This document shows, piece after piece, positions 1-9,600 of a stretch of DNA of 33,094 bases. The notes under the pieces are model-generated. The model saw only the letters and a list, made by a program, of their open reading frames with translations, was not told the origin of the DNA and ran no database searches. How positions within the stretch are numbered: the first letter of the stretch is position 1; the number at the start of each line of letters is the position of its first letter. Origin of the DNA: Syntrophaceae bacterium UBA2188 (GTDB lineage Bacteria > Desulfobacterota > BSN033 > UBA1163); the NCBI GenBank assembly GCA_002327985.1, contig DCVM01000172.1, positions 1 through 33,094 on the forward strand, in the 5' to 3' direction. Made by a program: the position numbers and the translations under genes.

Positions 1-86
1 TCATAAAACTTTTGACAATATCTCGTTTAAAATGCAAAGCGCATAGCATAATAAATTCACAACTCTAAACTTTGAACTTAAAAGCA

Positions 87-833
87 TCACCTCCTCTCCT
101 CGGAAATATGCCAGGCAATGGCACGTTTTTCAATGAGGGCGATCAATCCGACAAAAGAAAGTCCTAACAGAGAACAGGCAATAATACTCGCAAATACTCT
201 GGGAGTATCCATGATATAGATGGCATCCACGATGAGAAATCCCAACCCTCGATAAGCACCAAATACCTCCCCTACGACCGCACCGATCACGGCCAATGTC
301 CATGCAACTTTAAAACTTGCAAATATCTGTGGAAGGGCAAAGGGAAATTGAAGATGCCAAAATTTTTGCCATCGGGATGAATGATAAGAATCCATCCATT
401 TCATCTCTGTTGCGCCCACAGAGGCGAGGGCTTTAAAGGTAGGTCCCAAGACCGGAAAGAAAACACAGATAATTGCCGTCACCACTTTGGACCCCATCCC
501 GCTTCCAAAAATAATGACAATGGGTGCCGCGATAGCAACGATAGGTGTACTGTTCAGAATGACCGCATAAGGATAAAACATCTCTTTCAGAGGGCGGGAC
601 CAGAGAAAGAGAATCGCTGTTAAAATAGCAGAAAATGATCCGACGATAAATCCGATTCCTGCCTCTAAGAAGGTCATCAAGGTGTGGTTAGCGAGAAGTT
701 GAAATTTAGCGATAATATAAGAAATGATGGTGCTCGGGGTGGGGAGAAGAAATTTGGGTATTTCCAGTCCTCTGACCAGAAGCTCCCACAACACTAAGAT
801 ACCGACAATGGAGCCTATTGAATAACGATTCAT
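87..833 (-). CDS. ABC transporter inner-membrane permease, NitT/TauT (SsuC/TauC) type
   Basis: This 248-residue protein is strongly hydrophobic, with about six membrane segments. It has the usual N-terminal helix followed by a LLPTPSTI segment typical of SsuC/TauC/nitrate-type permeases. The cytoplasmic EAA-like loop, which contacts the ATPase, is recognisable near residues 140-175 (SSRWQKFWHLQFPFALPQI), but its EAA-G core is degenerate. Family members import taurine, sulfonates, nitrate, bicarbonate or thiamine precursors with an ATPase and a periplasmic binding protein. Neither partner lies in the window; they may follow to the left, beyond base 1. A 108-bp repeat-rich spacer separates it from dcd, so co-transcription with carAB-dcd is uncertain. 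The start ATG has only a weak ribosome-binding site. The substrate cannot be assigned from sequence. Confidence 0.85.
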   Translation of the reverse strand: MNRYSIGSIVGILVLWELLVRGLEIPKFLLPTPSTIISYIIAKFQLLANHTLMTFLEAGIGFIVGSFSAILTAILFLWSRPLKEMFYPYAVILNSTPIVAIAAPIVIIFGSGMGSKVVTAIICVFFPVLGPTFKALASVGATEMKWMDSYHSSRWQKFWHLQFPFALPQIFASFKVAWTLAVIGAVVGEVFGAYRGLGFLIVDAIYIMDTPRVFASIIACSLLGLSFVGLIALIEKRAIAWHISEERR

Positions 834-854
834 CTAATTCAGTTCATTTCGTTT

Positions 855-940
855 CTTTGGTCTATTTGGTTTATCTGGTTCACAAAAGAAACTAAAAAGA
901 CTAAAAAAACCAGAGAGACCAGAGAGACCAGAGAAACCAG
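855..940. repeat. Two opposed arrays of 9-bp tandem repeats (inverted-repeat spacer)
   Basis: The left arm (about 855-881) is TTTGGTCTA, TTTGGTTTA, TCTGGTTCA, with an exact 9-bp period. The right arm (about 908-940) repeats ACCAGAGAG three to four times on the same period in inverted orientation. The arms are imperfect reverse complements around an A-rich centre. The array sits between dcd and the permease gene and could fold into a long hairpin in the transcript. It is too short-period to be CRISPR. Function is unknown. Confidence 0.7.
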
Positions 941-941
941 A

Positions 942-1454
942 TTATAGTCGATTTTGACTCATAAACTTACCCCGATAAGAGGCTTTTCCTTCGGTGCGCT
1001 CGAGGATGATCTGGCAGATTCGGACACCGGGTTTGAGGACAAGGGGAAATGGCGCCAGGTTTCCAATCTCAAGCACCTGGCGATTGTTAATTCCGGGTTG
1101 AACGAATCCCGCAGTCATATGAATGACCAAGCCCATTCGAGCAAAGCGGCTTCTCCCTTCAAGCCAACCACAAATATCAGGAGGTAATTTGATTCTTTCG
1201 TGGGTCATCCCTAAGACCGTCTCTCCCGGCATCAGGGTGAAAGATTCTTCCGCCCGGAGGCGTTCTGTAAGGTCTTCAACTGAAATGCCCTCTTCAACGA
1301 TACAGGCATTTCTCAGTTTCTTGAACACCCTGAACTCGTTTCCCAGATGGAGGTCAACGGATCCCGGACCCACCTGGTCTTCCTGAAAAGGTTCAATCTC
1401 GATGTTTCCCTCGGAGATCTCTTTTAAAATTTCCTCTCTGGTTAGGACTCCCAT
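942..1454 (-). CDS. dcd: dCTP deaminase (Dcd/Dut family)
   Basis: The product is 170 residues and probably converts dCTP to dUTP (or, in bifunctional members, directly to dUMP) for thymidylate synthesis in the cytoplasm. Visible family motifs are GPGSVDLHLG (about 29-39), EGRSRFARMGL (about 99-110) and TAGFVQPG, followed by QVLEIGN, whose Glu corresponds to the catalytic Glu of the VLEF segment in E. coli Dcd. The usual DPGFxG stretch is altered to QPGINN. GGAGG lies 8 nt before the chosen ATG at 1454; a GTG one codon earlier (1457) is less well spaced. It follows carB by 15 nt, making it the last gene of carA-carB-dcd, a pyrimidine nucleotide unit. Whether it is mono- or bifunctional cannot be decided here. 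Confidence 0.88.
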   Translation of the reverse strand: MGVLTREEILKEISEGNIEIEPFQEDQVGPGSVDLHLGNEFRVFKKLRNACIVEEGISVEDLTERLRAEESFTLMPGETVLGMTHERIKLPPDICGWLEGRSRFARMGLVIHMTAGFVQPGINNRQVLEIGNLAPFPLVLKPGVRICQIILERTEGKASYRGKFMSQNRL

Positions 1455-1469
1455 CACATGATCCTCCGT

Positions 1470-4400
1470 TTATACCCCCCTTGGAAAAGCGGTCACAGGT
1501 TTTTCGAGAGAAAGAGAGAAGGATAGGATATTCTGATGATATTCCTGAATTGACTTCACTGACATCCCTCTTTTCAAGGATTCAATGGCATTGACGACGG
1601 CCTCGGCCCCAGAAAGCGTGGTCACACAGGGAATGTTGTGGGCTACGGATTGACTTCGTATAGCTACTTCATCAGCCTTAGGTTTTTTTCCACTTGGGGT
1701 ATTGATCACCAGATGGATGCCACCATTTTTAATTTGATCGACGATATTCGGTCTGCCTTCACCGACTTTGAATACAGTTTGTACGGGAATTCCATTGTTC
1801 GTTAAGACCTTGGCCGTCCCTTTGGTGGCTACGATCTGAAATCCAAGATCGACCAATTTCTTTGCCAGAAAGACGATGGACCGTTTGTCCTTATTCATGA
1901 CACTAATGAAGACCTTTCCCTTGAGAGGAATGTTCACTCCAGCGCCGATTTGAGATTTTGCGAAAGCCATCCCAAAATCATTGTCAATTCCCATCACTTC
2001 TCCGGTAGATTTCATTTCCGGACCTAACACGGTATCCACCCCATAAAACCGGTTGAAGGGAAAGACCGACTCCTTGACTGCAACATGATGAATTTCAAGC
2101 TCATCCTGAATTCCAAGATCAAGAAGCTTTTTGCCCACCATCACTTTGGCAGCTACTTTTGCCCATGGTATGCCTGTTGCCTTACTGATGAAGGGAACGG
2201 TTCTGGAGGCTCTTGGATTGACCTCCAAAACATAGAGGATATCGTTTTTGATGGCATATTGAATATTCATCAAACCGACCACCTGGAGTTCCTTAGCCAG
2301 GGCATGGGTATTCCGTTTCAACCCCTCGATCAATTCGTCGCTCAGGGAATAGGGAGGGGTGACACAAGCACTGTCTCCAGAATGGATCCCGGCCTGCTCG
2401 ATGTGTTCCATGATCCCTGCGATGATACAGATCTCTCCATCTGCCACCGCATCGACATCGATCTCAATGGCGTCCTCTAAAAATTTGTCGATGAGGATAG
2501 GATGCTCGGAGGAAGCCTCAACGGCACGGCGAGCAAAACCTTCTAAGGTTTCATCATCATAAACAATTTCCATCGCCCTTCCCCCTAATACATAGGAGGG
2601 TCTCACCACGACAGGATAACCAATCTCTCCTGCGACCCTTCTTGCCTCCTCGACCGAATTGGCTGTACCATTGAGGGGTTGGATGAGGCCGAGTTTCTTA
2701 AGGAGGGTTTTAAAATGTTTTCGATCCTCAGCTCGATCAATGTTGGCAGGAGTGGTTCCAATGATGTTTACCCCAGTCTTCTCCAAAGGGATAGCCAGAT
2801 TAAGGGGAGTCTGACCACCAAATTGGACAATCACCCCATCCGGTTTTTCAACATCGATGATATGGAGAACGTCTTCAAAGGTGAGGGGTTCGAAATAGAG
2901 TTTGTCAGAGGTGTCATAGTCTGTAGAAACTGTTTCTGGATTGGAGTTCACCATGATCGTTTCGTACCCCAATTCTTTCAAGGCAAAGGAAGCGTGGACG
3001 CAGCAGTAGTCAAATTCAATGCCCTGACCGATTCGATTGGGTCCCCCACCTAAGATCACGATCTTTTTTCTTGAAGAAAATTTAGATTCATCTTCTGTTT
3101 CATAAGTTGAATAGTAATAAGGGGTATAGGCTTCAAATTCTGCGCCACAGGTATCAACCAGTTTGTAAGTAGGAAGAATTCCTTTCTCCTTTCTGATCGT
3201 TCGAAGTGTGGTTTCATCAAAGCCGAGGAGGTATCCCAACTGGTAATCAGAGAAGCCAAATTCCTTTGCCTTTCTTAACAGGGAATCTGGAAGTTGAAGT
3301 TGATCAGGAGTCAGGATCTTTTTCCAAAGCTCCAGGTCCCGGACCTTCGTTCCATAAGATCGAATCTCATTTTCAAGATCTATGATTTCTTTGATATTGG
3401 TAAGAAACCAAGGATCAATCTTTGACAACTCGTGAATTTCCTCGACCCTCATCCCCAAGTGGAGTGCTTGCCGGATATAAAAGATCCTTTCCGCGCTGGG
3501 AGTGGAAAGCCTTTTCCTCATTTCCTCAAGGAGGTTGAACCGCCTGGTTTCGTTAGAGGGCTCGGTGGGGAAAGGGAATTTGTCCTTTCCATCGGCTCCC
3601 AGTCCGTGTCTCCCGATCTCCAGAGAACGGAGTCCCTTTTGAAGGGCTTCTTTAAACGTCCGACCGATCGCCATGGTTTCCCCTACCGATTTCATTGAGA
3701 CGGTTAATGTGGGATCTGCTCCGGGGAATTTCTCGAAGGTAAATCTTGGAATCTTCACCACACAATAGTCAATGGTCGGTTCGAAGCAGGCGGGCGTCTT
3801 TTTGGTAATGTCATTGGGGATCTCATCCAGTGTATATCCAACAGCCAATTTGGCCGCCATCTTGGCGATGGGGAACCCAGTGGCTTTGGAGGCAAGGGCT
3901 GATGAACGGGAAACCCTGGGGTTCATTTCAATGATGACCATTCGCCCATCCTTAGGAGATATGGCGAATTGGATATTCGATCCTCCCGTCTCCACTCCAA
4001 TCTCTCGGATAGCTCGAATGGCACCGTCTCTCATCTTCTGATACTCTTTGTCTGTCAATGTTTGAGCAGGGGCCACGGTGATGCTATCTCCCGTATGGAT
4101 GCCCATGGGATCAACATTTTCAATCGAGCAGATGATGACGACATTATCGTTGAGATCCCTCATCACCTCCAGTTCGAATTCCTTCCATCCGAGAACCGAC
4201 TCTTCAATTAAAATCTCTCCAACCATGCTCCATTCGAGTCCACGAGCCACCATTTCTTCGAATTCTTCAATGTTGTAAGCTACTCCACCCCCTGTTCCCC
4301 CGAGGGTGAAACTGGGTCGAATGATCAGAGGGAAACCGATCTCTTTTACCACCTCCAGGGCTTCACTCAGAGAGTAGGCTAACCCACTTCTTGGGAGATC

Positions 4401-4823
4401 GAGGCCAATCTTCTTCATCGATTCTTTGAAGAGATTTCGATCCTCTCCTTTCTTTATGGCTTCATATTTAGCACCGATCATTTGAACGCCATATTTCTCA
4501 AGCACTCCAGATTCATATAAGGCCACAGAAACATTGAGGCCGGTCTGCCCGCCTAAGGTAGGGAGAAGAGCATCTGGCCTTTCCCGTTCAATGATCTTGG
4601 CTAAAATCTCTGGAGTGATCGGTTCGATATAGGTCCGGTCAGACGTCTCAGGATCTGTCATGATCGTGGCAGGGTTGGAGTTGACCAGGACCACCTCGAA
4701 CCCTTCTTCCCTTAAAGCTTTACAGGCTTGGGTGCCAGAGTAGTCAAATTCACAGGCCTGACTGATGACAATGGGACCTGAGCCGATGATCAGGATCCTT
4801 TTGATGTCTGTTCGCTTAGGCAT
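1470..4823 (-). CDS. carB: Carbamoyl-phosphate synthase large subunit
   Basis: The 1117-residue subunit is slightly longer than E. coli CarB (1073). It makes carbamoyl phosphate from bicarbonate, ATP and ammonia delivered by CarA, feeding arginine and pyrimidine synthesis. Both duplicated halves are intact. The first ATP-grasp half starts with GSGPIVISQACEFDYSG, and the second begins near residue 592 with GGGPNRIGQGIEFDY. An MGS-like allosteric domain occupies about 950-1090, starting at KGKVFISVMNKDKRS. In E. coli this domain binds UMP and ornithine. The start codon overlaps the carA stop by 8 nt, implying translational coupling. Extra length lies in the mid-protein linker and in a roughly 25-residue C-terminal tail. 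No frameshift is seen. Confidence 0.97.
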   Translation of the reverse strand: MPKRTDIKRILIIGSGPIVISQACEFDYSGTQACKALREEGFEVVLVNSNPATIMTDPETSDRTYIEPITPEILAKIIERERPDALLPTLGGQTGLNVSVALYESGVLEKYGVQMIGAKYEAIKKGEDRNLFKESMKKIGLDLPRSGLAYSLSEALEVVKEIGFPLIIRPSFTLGGTGGGVAYNIEEFEEMVARGLEWSMVGEILIEESVLGWKEFELEVMRDLNDNVVIICSIENVDPMGIHTGDSITVAPAQTLTDKEYQKMRDGAIRAIREIGVETGGSNIQFAISPKDGRMVIIEMNPRVSRSSALASKATGFPIAKMAAKLAVGYTLDEIPNDITKKTPACFEPTIDYCVVKIPRFTFEKFPGADPTLTVSMKSVGETMAIGRTFKEALQKGLRSLEIGRHGLGADGKDKFPFPTEPSNETRRFNLLEEMRKRLSTPSAERIFYIRQALHLGMRVEEIHELSKIDPWFLTNIKEIIDLENEIRSYGTKVRDLELWKKILTPDQLQLPDSLLRKAKEFGFSDYQLGYLLGFDETTLRTIRKEKGILPTYKLVDTCGAEFEAYTPYYYSTYETEDESKFSSRKKIVILGGGPNRIGQGIEFDYCCVHASFALKELGYETIMVNSNPETVSTDYDTSDKLYFEPLTFEDVLHIIDVEKPDGVIVQFGGQTPLNLAIPLEKTGVNIIGTTPANIDRAEDRKHFKTLLKKLGLIQPLNGTANSVEEARRVAGEIGYPVVVRPSYVLGGRAMEIVYDDETLEGFARRAVEASSEHPILIDKFLEDAIEIDVDAVADGEICIIAGIMEHIEQAGIHSGDSACVTPPYSLSDELIEGLKRNTHALAKELQVVGLMNIQYAIKNDILYVLEVNPRASRTVPFISKATGIPWAKVAAKVMVGKKLLDLGIQDELEIHHVAVKESVFPFNRFYGVDTVLGPEMKSTGEVMGIDNDFGMAFAKSQIGAGVNIPLKGKVFISVMNKDKRSIVFLAKKLVDLGFQIVATKGTAKVLTNNGIPVQTVFKVGEGRPNIVDQIKNGGIHLVINTPSGKKPKADEVAIRSQSVAHNIPCVTTLSGAEAVVNAIESLKRGMSVKSIQEYHQNILSFSLSLEKPVTAFPRGV

Positions 4824-5961
4824 GGGAGTGAAGCTCCATCATCTTTATAAATTCTCCAAAGAGATTTTGTGCATCGTGGGGTCCTGGAGAGGCTTCGGGA
4901 TGGTATTGTACCGAAAAAATTGGCAATCGCTTATGTCTCATTCCTTCGAGGGTTTGATCGTTGAGATTCACCTGGGTCAACTCGACCTCTTCTGGATCCA
5001 ATGAATAGGGGTCCACACTGAATCCATGATTTTGGGAGGTGATCATCACTTTACCTGTTTTTAAATCTTTGACCGGTTGATTAGCACCTCGATGTCCAAA
5101 TTTCAACTTGAACGTTTTTCCGCCCAGGGCTAATCCTAAAAGTTGGTGTCCCAGGCAGATCCCAAAAATCGGTTTTTTCCCAATCAGTTGGCGAACCGTT
5201 TCAATGGCATAGGGAATTCCTTCCGGGTCACCTGGTCCATTGGACAAAAGAATTCCGTCCGGGTGATAAGAAAGAATCGATTCCGCACTGGAAGATGCAG
5301 GAAGGACCGTGACCTCACCATTCCAATCACAAAGGGAGCGGAGGATATTATATTTTATTCCATAGTCCAAAGCGACCACTTTAAAACGGAGATCGTTCAA
5401 GGAAGGTGGCGGGGCGTCATTCAAAAATTGAGAATCACTCCCTCTTGTCCAGTGATAGGTTTTATCACAAGACACCTCTTTGACCAGGTCTCGACCGATC
5501 AGGCCCGGTGAGGCCTTTGCCTTTTCAATCAAACGATCTTGACGAAGATCCTCTGTGGAGAGGATTGCTTTCATGGCGCCTGCGGAGCGGATATGCTTCG
5601 TAATCGCTCGGGTATCCATTCCCTCCACGCCCATGATTCGGTGGTGGATTAAATAGTCCGAGAGGAGTTGATCGCCACGCCAATTGCTGAAGATAGAACT
5701 ATTCTCTTTGACGATGAACCCTTCTACTTTTGGTGCTTGGGATTCAATATCCTCCTGATTGATTCCATAGTTTCCAATAAGGGGATAGGTCATGGTCACG
5801 ATCTGACCCTTGTAGGAAGGATCGGTGAGGATCTCCTGATAGCCGGTCATGCTGGTATTAAAAATAACTTCTCCTGTCTTTTCTCCAGAAAACCCAAAAG
5901 ACCATCCTTCGAATACAGTACCATCCTCTAATGCCAATATGGCTTTCTGCTTAGATCTCAT
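4816..5961 (-). CDS. carA: Carbamoyl-phosphate synthase small subunit (glutaminase)
   Basis: This 381-residue subunit hydrolyses glutamine and passes ammonia to CarB. The N-terminal CPSase domain contains FNTSMTGYQEILTDPSY. The class I amidotransferase domain has the nucleophile elbow FGICLGHQLLGLALGG, the segment SQNHGFSVDP and the catalytic pair in VQYHPEASPGP. Length matches the family. AAGGAA lies about 8 nt before the ATG. It is the first gene of carA-carB-dcd. The upstream 362-bp spacer carries a palindromic element and a hairpin with a U-run, so attenuation of this operon is possible. Glutamine is also the substrate of the glutamate synthase encoded upstream. Confidence 0.97.
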   Translation of the reverse strand: MRSKQKAILALEDGTVFEGWSFGFSGEKTGEVIFNTSMTGYQEILTDPSYKGQIVTMTYPLIGNYGINQEDIESQAPKVEGFIVKENSSIFSNWRGDQLLSDYLIHHRIMGVEGMDTRAITKHIRSAGAMKAILSTEDLRQDRLIEKAKASPGLIGRDLVKEVSCDKTYHWTRGSDSQFLNDAPPPSLNDLRFKVVALDYGIKYNILRSLCDWNGEVTVLPASSSAESILSYHPDGILLSNGPGDPEGIPYAIETVRQLIGKKPIFGICLGHQLLGLALGGKTFKLKFGHRGANQPVKDLKTGKVMITSQNHGFSVDPYSLDPEEVELTQVNLNDQTLEGMRHKRLPIFSVQYHPEASPGPHDAQNLFGEFIKMMELHSHA

Positions 5962-5983
5962 GAGCGGTTCCTTGGATAAGCGA

Positions 5984-6044
5984 GTAGCGTCAGCATTTAC
6001 TGCTGACGAGACCCTTTGACGCCCTCAATAAATGAGGGTGCTAC
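5984..6044. repeat. 61-bp compound palindrome (cloverleaf-like repeat element)
   Basis: An outer pair GTAGC (5984-5988) and GCTAC (6040-6044) encloses two inner hairpins: CGTCAGCA/TGCTGACG (5988-5995 and 6001-6008, perfect 8 bp) and CCCTCA/TGAGGG (6022-6027 and 6033-6038). The three-stem arrangement resembles dispersed REP-like or miniature palindromic elements. It lies in the untranslated leader between the hairpin terminator and carA. No second copy was seen in the window. Confidence 0.6.
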
Positions 6045-6077
6045 AAATATTAAATGGGCAAGGTGCAATTAGATCAT

Positions 6078-6118
6078 AAAAAAAGACCCCCGATCCCTGT
6101 TGAAAAGGATCGAGGGTC
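6078..6118 (-). terminator. Intrinsic terminator, or carAB leader attenuator
   Basis: A 12-bp stem, GACCCTCGATCC pairing with GGATCGGGGGTC on the minus strand (one G-U pair), has a short loop and is followed by seven U residues. It is oriented for leftward transcription, about 115 nt before the carA ATG and downstream of the glt-ABM genes. The simplest reading is the end of the glutamate synthase transcript. If the weak promoter at 6142-6169 is real, it would instead lie within the carA leader and act as an attenuator. Confidence 0.8.
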
Positions 6119-6141
6119 TCCAAAGTTGTTTCACTGGTTTG

Positions 6142-6169
6142 ATCATAAAAAAGGTTACATTGTTATGAA
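6142..6169 (-). promoter_or_regulatory. Weak candidate sigma-70 promoter for carA
   Basis: On the minus strand, TTCATA (4/6) and TATGAT (5/6) are separated by 16 nt. The predicted start near 6135 lies just before the hairpin/U-run at 6118-6078. GATCATAAAAAA occurs twice on the plus strand (6072-6083 and from 6141), flanking the hairpin. Support is motif-only and low. Confidence 0.3.
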
Positions 6170-6323
6170 ATATCTATAAGCCCTGATTTTAATGGCCAAC
6201 GCTTCGATCCCTTGCTTTGGCAGCAAACCTTACCTGCCAGAGGCAGGAAAAATTCTGGAGAGACTCCATCCACCCTGACGGCTGTTGTATTGCCTTGAAA
6301 GCGTCAAGGGTTCCGATCACTCA
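6170..6323. other. Intergenic remainder between car leader and ABM gene
   Basis: No open frame or RNA gene is recognisable in this stretch. It contains one perfect small hairpin, CCTGCC-AGA-GGCAGG (6233-6247), not followed by a T-run in either direction. Confidence 0.4.
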
Positions 6324-6611
6324 TTAGGCATATAAATAAACCTTGGTCTTGGTGGGTCTGGCCATTAGTTTTTCGATCTTGGTCTGGATCTTTTTTCTTT
6401 CCGGATTCTTTTCCCATGTCTTCCAGTCCTCGACGCTTTGCCATGTAGTGATCACAATGTAGTTATGAGGGTCATCCTGTGCCCGAAGTGTTTCTCCTGA
6501 GATATAACCCTTTGAGGGAATGGCTTTCGATCTCAATTCCCTAAGTATTTTTGCAAAATCCGATTCCTTTCCCTTCTTCACTTTCCGATCGATGATGATC
6601 CTCACTGCCAT
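6324..6611 (-). CDS. Antibiotic-biosynthesis-monooxygenase (ABM) fold small protein
   Basis: The 95-residue protein begins MAVRIIIDRKVKKGKE and contains the ABM-type dimeric ferredoxin-like pattern: beta strand, KGKESDFAKILRELRSKA helix, SGETLRAQDDPHNYIVITTW, then WKTWEKNPERKKI. Family members include quinol monooxygenases, heme-degrading proteins and many of unknown role; no catalytic assignment is possible. The start is set by GGAGG 8 nt before the ATG at 6611; an upstream in-frame ATG at 6647 lacks a ribosome-binding site. It lies 78 bp downstream of the giant glutamate synthase gene on the same strand and before the terminator, so it is probably the last gene of that transcript. The functional link to nitrogen assimilation is unknown. 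Confidence 0.75.
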   Translation of the reverse strand: MAVRIIIDRKVKKGKESDFAKILRELRSKAIPSKGYISGETLRAQDDPHNYIVITTWQSVEDWKTWEKNPERKKIQTKIEKLMARPTKTKVYLYA

Positions 6612-6689
6612 GTTCTCCACCTCCCTGTTTTTCTGAAATGATACCAATTTCCTTGAAAGAATTCAAGTAAAAAATATTTGGGTTAAACT

Positions 6690-9600
6690 TTAATGGTACC
6701 CCTCCAGTTCTCCCTTCGGGATGATCCATCGAAATTGTTCGAGAGAAAGGTGTTGAATTTCATTGTCAATCATGGCGAGGAGATGATGGTTCTTCCTGAA
6801 GAGGCCGAGACCGAAGATTTTCTCCAGGCTCATCAGACGTCCCATCATTTCTTCCCATTTTTTCTCGTCAAAGGGTTTCACCTTACAACTCCTGTATTGA
6901 GCCTCCTCCAATCTACCCTTAGGGTCATAGAAGATGATCTCACCCGCAGAGGCGCCGGCCAGGATCTTTCCTCCCTTGTAAGGAGACTCCATCCGATGGA
7001 GGATTCCATCATTCCCCCAGAAAAGTCCTAACATGATTACCGATCCTCCCATGAGGGCCTGGCAGAGGTGTTCATGGGCTGTGCCGACAATGTTTACCTG
7101 CAATCCAGGACCTCGGGGATCACTCACCGCGCACACCCACCCTCGGTCAACGACGTTACCGAGAATATGGAACGTTCCTCCTTTTGCAGAGTATCCCGTC
7201 ACCTTGCCCACATCCCCATGAATTTCCAGTGTGCCCGAATGCATCACCATCCCGGTAAAATTCTGTGCATGGCCGTGGACCCGTACCTGGGTACCCATAT
7301 TGAATGCACCGCAATACTCCCCCGGGCTTCCATAAATATCCATGACCGTATCGGAGGTATTTCCAGCCCCCATTCCCATTCCAATGCCACGTTGGCCTTC
7401 CACTCTGTAGACCATGAACCTCCGCCATCCCCTCCGATGGGCTTGATCCAGGAAACAACTTAGTACGTTTAAAGGGTCTACACCTTCAGGCTTAAATCCT
7501 CGGGCATCTACCACCAGCACCTGTTTTGAATCTTCTGGTTGCTTTAACTTTCTGACATTTTCGACCGTGATGCGGTACATTCCGTTTCCACCATTCACAC
7601 GATCCAGAAGTGCATTGATTTGCTCACGGGCGAAATAGATTAAAGCTCCTCTGTCTTTTCCTCCTGTATCCCAGCCGACCAAACGGTCGTGAATTTGAGT
7701 TAACGTTTCAACCGCGTCCAAAGGAAGAACGTTTTTCACCACTTTCTCCAATAACGTCTTGAATTCATTAAAATTCAAATGAGGTAGGTGATTACGGATA
7801 TGTCCCACCCCCTCATGACCAAGGATGGGTGAGGGGAAGGTTCCCGTTTCAAAGAGAACCGGTGAAAGACTGTGGCTTTCCATAGAGGGAAAGTTACCGT
7901 GAGGGATATTTATTTTCTGACCGAATTTGTCCAATACCTCGTGGCCTGTCACCCTTCCTTTTTCGTCGTAGAACACCCTGCTGACCAGACCCGGATTGAC
8001 CGTGAAGATCAGAGGGGGAACGTCACTTTTTATCAATCCCAGGCGATAGAGTTCCTTTAATCCCGCATCACTTCCTTGTTTCTCGGAACAGATGATGCTC
8101 ACGAAATTTTCTCCATCGTCATAGAGCATGGCGACGTTGGGTCTCAGCAAGGACGGATCGATGATATCCAGCCTTTCAATCACTCTGCGATAGGGATCGA
8201 TTCGGCCACATAAGTATTGGTAAGGACCGTCCGGAGCGCTTTCCAGTTCGACCTCCTGAACCCGTTCAAAACGTTCTCGGATTTCAAGGGGACACTGGGT
8301 CAAGGTCCATCCTGTGGTCGGGGAGAAGGATTCTACGAGAGCGTCAAAGGGATAACGGAGGTACTGGCTGAGCAGATGGAGTTTGAGAGAGGCAACGGCC
8401 GTGTCGGTCTGGGCCAGCGGTGTTAAGTTGAATTGAGAAACTCGGTTAAGCATTGTTCGGTAATTCGTCGTTTCCCCGTTATGAGTTAACGCCGTATGTA
8501 ATTCGGCAAAAGGATGAGAATTCATCTGATCCACCACAGACCCAGTGGCCAGTCGGCGATGGATAATGTTCACCGGTGCCTCAGGAAGTTCCCATGGGAT
8601 ATGTCGACCGTCACTCTTCCAGCAGCCTGAATTTTTTCCACAGGAAAGCACGGCGACCTTCTTCTGTTGTTGGTCCACATAATTTTCTTGTGTGATCCGG
8701 CGAGCAAGTCGGTAGATGTACTCATCCTCTGCCTCCTGTAGAAATTCTTTATCCCCTCTGTAATTTTCAATGGTCAGGTTTTGATAACGTATTGGTCGAG
8801 GTGGCCAGATGGGATCCTTCAACAGGACCTCTTCTATAAAGCGGTGGAGTTCTTCCTGACGAACACGCACAAAGAATCGAAAGATATCCCCCGGATCTCT
8901 CTCGCCAAAGAGACGAAAATCTTGTTCCTCGCCTTGGGATCCACGTCGATACGGGATCCGGCATGTTTTCAAGTCGCCCCCGTCATCGCTCAATTCAAGA
9001 CCTTGGAAATACCTCTCCATGATCTCCTTCATCATCTTCGACCGGACATCCAGAACCTTCTCCCTCGCCCTCTGACGGATTTTCCTGGGATGGAGTCCAA
9101 GATCTTGAGAAAGGTGTTCTGCCTCGATATCGTCCTGAAGGATTCCTTTGACCAAGAGATGAAGGGCATAGTCATCCATATGATGGGGATAGCACCCTCC
9201 CTTCCAGATTCCGACGCCATCCATGCCCCGGTTGGCCATGCAATCCAGCATCAGATCCATCACATGACTCGGGATCAGACGGTTGGAGACAATCGCTGCC
9301 ACACCACAATCGGAAGGGAACGGGGTCGACTCCTTTAAAAGCGTTTCTTCTGAAAGAGCCCCTTGATTTTTTACTCCGCCTTTAAGGGAGTCAACAGAAA
9401 GATTGGAACGCTGATACCGCCGCACTCTGACCCGCTCTTCGAGAGATGGCCATTCAAGATATTCATAACGACCCCGAAGCTGGCGGATGTCCTTCATTCC
9501 AAGCGCTGCGATGGCCCGAGTCACCTGGGCCTGTAGGGCAGAACGAAAGTTAATGATCTGACGGGTGTTCAATTCCACATCGCGAAGCAACTGCATCTTA

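Noticed and set aside
855..940. CRISPR array
   Set aside because: Repeat units are 9 bp and contiguous without spacers, and there are no cas genes.
8781..9338. A 185-codon plus-strand frame opposite the glutamate synthase gene
   Set aside because: It is antisense to a region whose minus-strand translation carries clear amidotransferase and synthase motifs. No ribosome-binding site or family signature was seen.
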